From NCBI GenBank assembly GCA_000711775.1, contig ARYC01000410.1:1-64000 (forward strand): a stretch of 64,000 nt of DNA, given 5' to 3'. Position 1 is the stretch's first letter, and every line of letters starts with the position of its first letter. The notes below the pieces were generated by a model. The model was not told where the DNA came from. It ran no database searches and saw only the letters and a list, made by a program, of their open reading frames with translations. Positions 57,385 to 64,000 of this stretch are shown piece after piece. The translations under genes were made by a program, and so were the position numbers. Source of the DNA: Oxytricha trifallax. Taxonomy: Eukaryota > Ciliophora > Spirotrichea > Sporadotrichida > Oxytrichidae.

Positions 57385-58414
57385 ATGAAAATTCATTTCT
57401 TAACTGCTTAAAACTTCTTTGAAAAGTTAAGATTGTTTTATGAAAGTTCTAAATTCTCTTTTAAAAAATCTTAGATTCAAAGTCTTCTTGGTAAAGTTTC
57501 AGGACTAGCCCCAATGACTATGTGAAGACTATAGTCATGCAGTAGTTCATTCACGACTAAATAGAAAATGACTAACCCCTTAAAGATTTCGGAGTCTAAG
57601 ACTAGACTAATTTGAGTATCTCATCAGTGCAGACACTATTCAGCATTGGATTGGGCTTTCATTGAGGGAACGAGTAGTTATGTTTGACAGATAGTACCCA
57701 GAATCGAGAATTAGTCCCTCAACTTTATAAAGACTATACAAAAGTGTGGGGATAAAGTTCAAGACTATCAAACTAGTCAAGAGAAGTGAGTCGATTCGAT
57801 TCCGATTGAGAAGCTAACTACCCTAAAGATAATTATGAAAACGACCTTCATCAATGAACTTCAACAAAGGGCCATGATTATCTTTGTTGATGAGGCTATT
57901 TTCTATCTATCGACTCAGCTTAGTCGATCATGGACCAAGACCTATTCTCATCCGTATCTCAAGGATCGAAGATCTGAGATCACTAACTTATGCTTTACTC
58001 GCTGGAATCTCGAACGAACTGGGCTTAGTGCATAATAGAATATTCAAGAGGTCAGTGAGAAATCCTGAATTTGTTTAGTATTTGACAGAGCTCAGATAAA
58101 AATTCCCTGATCAAAGACTAGCTGTATTTATGGATAATCTCTCAGTGCATCGAAGCAAGATCACTTGGGATTGCATGAGAGATTTGATGATTACTCTCAT
58201 CTTTAGTGTGCCTTAATCACCCTAATATAACGGAATCGAAAACTACTTTTATACAGCTAAGAAAATATACAAAAAAGAAATGCTAAGGAGGTTAAATGGG
58301 AATTAAAGACCAAGAGTAAAGCAATGAATAAGAAGTTCAATTGAGCAAGTAGACAAAGTGACAATAATTAATTAAGAGAATTAAGGAATATAAGAAATTC
58401 TTAAAGCTTTATGA
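57385..58414 (+). pseudogene. TBE-type transposase, element C (catalytic triad present, frame broken)
   Basis: Starts at ATG 57385 (MKIHFLTAQNFFEKLRLFYE, then a helix-turn-helix-like IQSLLGKVSGLAPMTM). It continues WIGLSLRERVVMFDRQYPES with SPSTLQRLYKSVGIKFKTI; FVDEAIFYLSTQLSRSW with Asp1 at codon 57889; LLAGISNELGLVHNRIF; AVFMDNLSVHRSKI with Asp2 at 58133; and SPQYNGIENYFYTAKK with Glu at 58238, exactly 34 residues after Asp2. The DD34E triad is intact. TGA codons at 57523 and 58325 and at least three frame changes break the gene. The final TGA is 58412, 15 bp from the convergent 22-kDa-like stop. B has lost two of these catalytic residues. Confidence 0.8.
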
Positions 58415-58429
58415 CTATATTTAACCTAA

Positions 58430-59231
58430 TCATTAAATCATCATATCTTGGTTCTGCTTGCTAGGGGTCCTTTGTTTAATATTGATTATTTGCATAGTCC
58501 CATCTGCCAATCTCTTCCTCTTAGTGATAGCCTTTTTTGCATCCTGAACCTGCAAAGGTGGTCTTCTGACTCCTATTAGTCTAGATGCGATCTCAAAAGA
58601 TTTGTTTTAGGATTTTTATCTGCTGAGTCTTGATCTCTGCTTCATCAAATATATTTTGCTTGACCAGGTTTCTCTATAAGAATTAAGCTCAATAAGTTTT
58701 ACTCGAAACAAAGGGGTGCTTGAGGAGATCATCAAACCACTCTGGAGTAACTTCTATTCCGTTTTGCTCTGACTGTTGAGCACTTTCGTTATAGCGTACC
58801 TTATGGGTGTGATCTACGACTGCTCTCAGATAGTCAGGCTTGACAGTACCCAAGATTGAGAAGAAAAAATGTCGTTCAGGAATTTGACCTGAATTCTTAT
58901 CTAAGGATGGCATGAATTAGGAAACTAGGTCATCTGATATAGCATAGTTTTATAAGTTTTTAACAGAGATCTCTTGAAAAAAAGGGACTTGTATGCTGTG
59001 AATCTTGTCTTGTTTTAATGCTTTTTCGACCCATTGAGTATCGATCTTAAGAACGCAATCCGGGTCGATTAGTAATTAGGGAGGAACAAGTTGACTACAA
59101 AAATAAATAAATACAGATAATGTTATATTACGATGTTAAATCATGGACCGATAAATTTCGTCTTTATATCTAAACCTCTAAACTAGATCTTCGCTTATTA
59201 CGAATCTCTTCTCAAGACTATAGTAATCCAT
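58430..59231 (-). pseudogene. TBE 22-kDa-like protein, element C (frame changes)
   Basis: ATG 59231 opens MDYYSLEKRFVISEDLVQRF with RYKDEIYRSMIQHRN. Frame changes lead to VVNLFLPNYQSTRIAFLRSI; then FFQEISVKNLQNYAISDDLV, ERHFFFSILGTVKPDYLRAV, PEWFDDLLKHPFVSSK; then SYRETWSSKIYLMKQRSRLS, SRLIGVRRPPLQ, and a basic C-terminus to TGA 58432-58430. All blocks align with the B protein. One frame change is at an A5 run. Function unknown. It converges with the transposase. Confidence 0.7.
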
Positions 59232-59750
59232 CCTATTAATTTAATTATTAAATAGTCTTTATTTTATTTTGATATATGATTAATCTTAATTAAATATAGG
59301 ACTAAGTAAGTTTATTTGGGTAGATTTGAGATATAAATGCAAATAATAATTCTTAATTCATTAAGAATTAGTTTTAATTTAAACTGTAATTACTTATTTA
59401 ATTAATGATTAGGTTCTGGGGTTAGCATTTGATCATGAAAAATCTGAATCTAAGAAAATTAAGTAGGTCAAAATTTCTTTTATATTTGATATAAATTATG
59501 ATTAGATTAATTGAGTTCTTAATTAGACTATTTTAAATTAATTTGTGGTCATATTAATTATTTAAAAAATTATTTGCTTAAATACTAAATAGGGAAATTG
59601 AATATTTTTGCTTATAAAACTCATCAGCTTAAAAGATTGCATTCTTAACGTTCTGAGGGCAGCTCTTATCAATCGGATTCAGAGAAAGACGATCATTCAT
59701 AAATTTAACAAACTTGTGGTTTGAAAAGAAAACTTAGTCAAAATACAATC
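59232..59750. promoter_or_regulatory. Divergent promoter region of element C
   Basis: A+T-rich spacer between the divergent 22-kDa-like and kinase-like genes. It contains a near-perfect inverted repeat AATTCTTAATTCATTAAGAA(TT) at about 59348-59369 but no GC palindromes like those in A and B. Confidence 0.35.
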
Positions 59751-60898
59751 ATGCCTAGTCATAAAAGTGAAAGAAAGGCAATAAAATAAATGATGCAAAG
59801 TACCAATGTCATTCATGTAATCGAGTATTCGCAAATAAAAGTAATTTGAATAGGCATGCCAAAGATTACCAGGCACTTACTAGTTAACTTGTTAAAGAGG
59901 GAAATAACTAAAAAGGGAATCGAGCTTAGGTTTAAACAAGAAAAATCTCTCAATCAAGCCTTTCTTCATTGAGCGATATTGATGAAGAATACTAAAAGAG
60001 ACTACCTCAATAAGAATTGTCACCTAAGACTATAGTAATTCCTGACGATGAGCCTTAAACTTCGAGAAATATTATTATACAATAGTCCCAAGCTAACGAT
60101 TAAAATAGAGGAGATGGAGATGGAGTTGGTCAACTGAATTTTGACTATCTTAGAAACTTTGAAATCAATCGCCATTTCATGATCCCACTTTATGCTTCGA
60201 TAAGATAACTTGTCGAAAAGAGAAGCTCAGTCGCTGATTTGGGAATGCACCAATAAGCCACTCTATGCTACAAAGATAAATTTTACAGACTTTACAACGA
60301 GATTTAGTTCCTTCACAAGCAAGACTAGCAAATTTAGCTGAGCAATGAATATGCCATTTTCGAACTTGCTTCTTAGAAGTAGATGATGAATGTGATTCCC
60401 CTTAAATATCTAGTCAAAGCCCCTGGTCATATCGGAATAGACTATTCCTTCTACCCTTATAATTTTGGAGATTACTAGAGGATTTGCTATGATCCAGTTT
60501 TAACATAATCATTCTTAAAAAAGTTAATTAACGGAGTACAGGAGATCCACAGACTTGGATATGTCCACAGAAGATTGAATCTACACAACATTGTTGTGGA
60601 CTCCAACTCCAAAGATTTGAAAATTGTAAACTTCGAGCGAGCTATTCTGATGACTAACCTCAAGACTAAATCCTACAAATCTAAAAGACTTTACTCTCCA
60701 ATAAGTGGTGAATATGCCATAGGTAATCCTATGGTTGATTCCTACAGTTTGGCATCAATTATAGTGCACTCGTATATAAACAGGAATTTCTAAGTCGATA
60801 TCTAGTCTTAAGATAGGTTCCTCATGAATTATGAGATCATCGGCTATAGTCCTAATGAAGACTAGCACATAAAAAAATTATCCACGCCTTTTTCATGA
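59751..60898 (+). CDS. Zinc-finger/pseudokinase protein, element C
   Basis: From the finger onward (59771) to TGA 60896 one frame is uninterrupted for about 375 codons, with some 30 TAA/TAG Gln codons. This is the best-preserved transposon gene in the window. The start ATG 59751 (MPSHKSERK) is one frame off, so an indel or a different start is possible. The finger has CHSCNRVF and NRHAKDYQ: the second zinc His is missing. A Ser/Gln-rich linker follows (KISQSSLSSLSDIDEE, IVIPDDEPQTSRN). The kinase-like domain keeps QEIHRLGYVH, but the catalytic loop is HRRLNLHN instead of HRDLKPEN (codon 60566) and DFG is NFE. Other kinase landmarks (YSPISGEYA, DSYSLASII) remain. It is most likely a non-catalytic pseudokinase that is still maintained. 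Confidence 0.75.
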
Positions 60899-61136
60899 CG
60901 AAGGATTAACACTAATGGCTATCTCTGGATGAGATGTCAAACCTAGTCGATCAAATAGATTTCAATCAATCAAGACTATGTTGATGATTATCCCTAGTCA
61001 TCTTAGTCATAAAATTACATGATTAACACAATGAACTTATATAGTCACCAATTAAAGGTGCTTCAATTAATTTACTAAAAACTTAACACAAATGATAAGT
61101 CAAACAAGAAAATTAAGAATAAGTCTTAGTTTTTTG

Positions 61137-61227
61137 AGAGCGGATATCCGCTCTAATTTTAGCTTTGATTGCTAAATTGAAAAACATTATGACTCCTAAA
61201 TTTATAGATAGCGCGGATATCCGCGCT
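61137..61227. promoter_or_regulatory. Two 18-bp GGATATCC-centred palindromes downstream of element C kinase
   Basis: AGAGCGGATATCCGCTCT at 61137-61154 and AGCGCGGATATCCGCGCT at 61210-61227 are both perfect palindromes sharing GCGGATATCCGC, 73 bp apart. A weaker CCGATATCTGC follows at about 61255. Their GC content contrasts with the surroundings. They are placed where binding sites or internal repeats of the element's right part would be. Not terminators by structure (no T run). Confidence 0.55.
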
Positions 61228-61229
61228 TA

Positions 61230-62290
61230 ATAAATAAAATGGGTTTAATTATACCGATATCTGCTTAATAGTCAACTTTAGAAACTCTGATTTTACTTTT
61301 AACTAATCTTTTAACTTAATCTGCTTATTTAAAAAATTCTATATATATTAATATATGCAAGTTTAATCTTAAAACGTTTACTATAATAGAGATTAACATC
61401 CCTCACACAAAACAGAAAACTTTTAAATATATTATTTTATTTAGTTTGTTATTGTTATGATCAATGACTATGATAAAGTTTATAGAATGACTTTATATTA
61501 TTTTAATGATTTTTTATCTGAGGATTAATTATTTCACCTAAATTTTTATAATTTTTGAATCATGGGGATTATCTGTCAGATGTATTAAAAACATTTTTAA
61601 TCTCTTATTAAAAATAAAGATAATCTTTCCTCAATTGATCTTCTATAAAAGTGGTTTAATTTATTCCGGGTTTCTTGATGATGTATTATTTACAAGTTTG
61701 ATGTGATATTTGAGATCTGACAAGAGTCCTTAAATTAAATTATTATCTTTTGATTTGTACTTTATAACCCATTTTAAGATTTAGGTTTATATCTTTAAGT
61801 CTCATTTCAAGATTTTCATAATCGTTGCCAATACAGCTTGTCCACCTGATTGTACAATAATGTCTCACTCAAAATTTTTTGAGATTATCTTATAATGTTT
61901 ATATTCTCTTGTCAGAGCATTAAAAGGTTTACAACATTGACTTCAGTCCTCGGAATAAAACCCTATCAATATTTATCTTTTATTTTCTATCATCAAGATT
62001 ACTGAGTAAATCAAAGAATTAGTCCATAGTGATTCGCTAATTTTGAAAATATATTTTAGAAAAGATTTCCTATTCTATTAGTATTTTCTCTTTAATTATG
62101 CACCTAAAATTTTGATAACAAATTTATCTTGTAGACCTTAACATTTAGTGATCAGAATTGTGTTTAACAACTTAAGAAATATTGATGCCATAAAACAAAG
62201 ATTGAATTACTACATTAATTCAATAACAAAATAGGTTGAACTGGATTAAAGGGGAGGTTTATACCCTTTTCCAAAACCCCCTCTCTCATA
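61230..62290. other. AT-rich right part of element C, nothing recognised
   Basis: No convincing frame. The stretch ends with a GGGGAGGTTTATACCC/CCAAAACCCCC patch at about 62250-62275. Confidence 0.4.
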
Positions 62291-62539
62291 TAAAATTGAA
62301 AATTTTACTACAATTCACAATTGTTACCACAGTTCGCAAATGTTACAACACCCGTAATACTTTGCCTTTATTTGTTGAAACATAAAATCCATAATTTTCT
62401 TTAACAGAGAAGTTTAATGTTTATCTTAGCTTCTTTTAAGAATTATAAATAAGAAAAATCAAATCATAAATACTTTTATAAGAGAATTCGTAATAAAATA
62501 ATAATAATTTCATGGATGAGCAATTCTTTGGTGATGTCC

Positions 62540-63320
62540 TAAAATGTCGGGTTTGAAAGAGGAGCTCAAAAATTTATGATCAGTAATTTCTCACATCTAG
62601 ATGAGTTTGTCTTAGGTTCTAAGGAATGATTACAAAGTAAAGGGAGAATTAAGGTTTTGACATTGCCATAATATTAAAAGTTATATTTCTCAAGTTTTAT
62701 CAAACTCTTCTAAAGTGTCCAAATATGGTGAAAACAGGCATTTTCATCATATTTGTCAATATTAATAAATAATCATATTTTCATCAATTTTTGATTTTTA
62801 AGTAAATTTTCATTGTTGCAATAAGTTTTACCTCTCAAATGTTGTAAAATGCAATCTAAGTATTTAGAAGACGTTGAACAATAGTAGATACTATTCAGAG
62901 CTAGTAAATGATAAATGAAGGATTTGTTAAGACATTTGGCTTTAGCAAAAGTCCATGTGAAGCACAGCTCACTTAGCTATCGGCCCTTCTATCTCTAAAA
63001 CTAGTAATCTCGTGAGGTTTTAAGGAATCAGGTTTAAAAGAGGAGCTCAAAAAACTATGATATGTGGCTTTCTACGTATAGATGAGTTGGGTGAGGGCCA
63101 GTATCGATAAGAGAATATCGACCTCGATTTGGGATATTTACATTACCTCAAAAGGAAAAGTTATATTTCTCAAGAATTTTCAAACAATTTTAAAGTAATA
63201 AAATCCTTGTTTTCAAGTTTTTTATAAAATACTTTATTTAATCAAATATTTAATAAAACCAATTTTTCAAGGTTTCCATCAAATTTTCTAGTCAAAATTT
63301 GTATTTTTTCTCTTTATATT
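62540..63320. repeat. Tandem-like ~470-bp repeat, locus 2
   Basis: Same family, orientation and landmark order as 38900-39730. GAGGAGCTCAAAAA recurs at about 62562 and 63041, and TATTTCTCAAG at about 62681 and 63160, giving a 479-bp period here. Copies have diverged by point changes and small indels. Confidence 0.75.
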
Positions 63321-63329
63321 GGATTATAA

Positions 63330-64000
63330 GCATATAGTATATTTGTTATGTTTTTTATATATGATTTTTATTTGTAATATAAAGTTATTAGTATTTAAAT
63401 ATATCAAACTGATGTAAAAACAATTTATATTTATTATTCCTTATTTTTTAAGTTTAAATATTTTTAAATATATTTTTCACTTTTTTTAAATATTAAAATT
63501 GATTATTTTACTATTACTTAAAATTTTATATATTAATTACCAATTAAATATAATTAGTATATTAAGTTAAATAAGGTAGAATAGTGCCTCGAGTTATAAT
63601 AACAACCAATAGTTTTCAGACTTCTTATAATTTTCTGAATGTATTATTTCCAGCTTAACCGGCTTTATAGTCTTAGATGAGCTTGTTTTATCATGAAACG
63701 AGAAAATGCTAATAATTATTCTAATAGAGATATTCACTTAATGATTAATAATTAAGTTTATTGCTAATAATGAAATTTGTCCGGAAGTTAATAATTTTTT
63801 ATCATAAAATAGTTCGGATAATCCCCCCCCATATTTAATCAACAAGTTTTAATGAACTCACTTTTAATATTGAATTTATGGAAGGAACTTATCATTATAT
63901 AAGCATAAACATCTTTAATTTTTAAACATAATTTAAGCAGCATATATTTATTCATAAGAATTATTTTTGAGAAAATTTGAAGTTTATTAATTTAATAAAA
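63330..64000. other. AT-rich stretch, nothing recognised
   Basis: An isolated C8 run at 63823-63830 is the only notable feature. Confidence 0.45.

Larger units (their letters stand above)
56853..62361 (+). mobile_element. Three-gene transposon C without telomeric ends (about 5.5 kb)
   Basis: The core 57385-60898 has the TBE gene trio in TBE order and orientation. Imperfect inverted repeats flank it. The left one begins AGTAATACTGGGTTTTGTA at 56853; the right one, read inward from 62361, begins AGTATTACGGGTGTTGTAA. Both continue through ~20-bp units containing TTGCGAACT and reach GTAGTAAAATTTT. Neither end carries the C4A4 telomere repeat, though CCAAAACCCCC occurs just inside the right repeat (about 62268). 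Element boundaries and target duplication are not certain. The proteins are clearly diverged from A and B. Confidence 0.6.

Noticed and set aside
1..64000. Euplotes-type code (TGA = Cys, TAA/TAG stop)
   Set aside because: Conserved transposon and gene K frames contain many TAA/TAG codons at Gln-like positions, and gene ends coincide with TGA.
1..64000. Bacterial features: operons, ribosome binding sites, CRISPR arrays
   Set aside because: A+T-rich eukaryotic germline DNA with ciliate code and telomeric transposons; no spaced direct-repeat arrays were seen.
1..64000. Exact segment/pointer map of scrambled genes
   Set aside because: Pointers are only a few bases long and cannot be placed without the macronuclear sequence.

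Overview
The window looks like germline (micronuclear) DNA of a hypotrich/spirotrich ciliate of the Oxytricha-Stylonychia type. Three things seen in the sequence support this. (1) The DNA is about 70% A+T, yet many long reading frames appear only if TAA and TAG are read as Gln and TGA is the sole stop; under the standard code nearly every gene is cut into 60-100 residue pieces. (2) One 4,017-bp transposon starts exactly with C1A4C4A4C4, the hypotrich telomere repeat, and is flanked by the 3-bp duplication AAT. This is the signature of the telomere-bearing elements (TBEs) that are removed when the somatic nucleus forms. (3) Short gene-like islands on both strands are interspersed with transposons, foldback elements and AT-rich filler, as expected for macronuclear-destined segments lying among germline-limited DNA. 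No rRNA, tRNA or CRISPR was found.

Layout. 1-2540: right part of TBE-like element A (22-kDa-like ORF, zinc-finger/kinase ORF, telomeric end), inserted in a minus-strand gene L. 3719-5866: two minus-strand unknown genes. 6046-15203: a 9.2-kb inverted-repeat element D carrying two long minus-strand genes for repeat-rich, Cys-rich surface-like proteins. 15.4-22.1 kb: four foldback elements enclosing an FKBP-TPR gene and smaller fragments. 24.4-28.2 kb: unknown plus-strand coding segments. 28.85-29.34 kb: a GC-rich island between inverted microsatellites. 29784-33800: complete TBE-like element B, inserted inside gene K. 34.3-35.7 kb: gene M. 38.9-40.5 kb: ~470-bp repeats, then a chromo-barrel-like gene. 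41.3-42.6 kb: a transposase relic and a fifth foldback element. 43.8-53.3 kb: AT-rich DNA with scattered coding islands on both strands. 53.5-54.7 kb: element J, whose ends resemble those of D. 54.9-56.5 kb: a GC-rich island and a degenerate kinase-like segment. 56853-62361: element C, with the same three genes as a TBE but no telomeric ends. 62.5-63.3 kb: a second copy of the ~470-bp repeats.

How the parts work together. In A, B and C the gene order is transposase (+), 22-kDa-like protein (-), zinc-finger/kinase protein (+); A begins inside the second gene. The first two genes converge with 6-15 bp between their stops, and the last two diverge from a promoter region. In A and B that promoter region holds repeated, element-specific palindromes; C has its palindromes just beyond its kinase gene. 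Removing element B together with one AAT copy joins the two halves of gene K into one open frame of 176 codons. Many other genes show single-base frame changes or internal TGA codons. From sequence alone I cannot separate pseudogene decay, unremoved short internal eliminated sequences, small introns and assembly indels, and I mark such genes accordingly.
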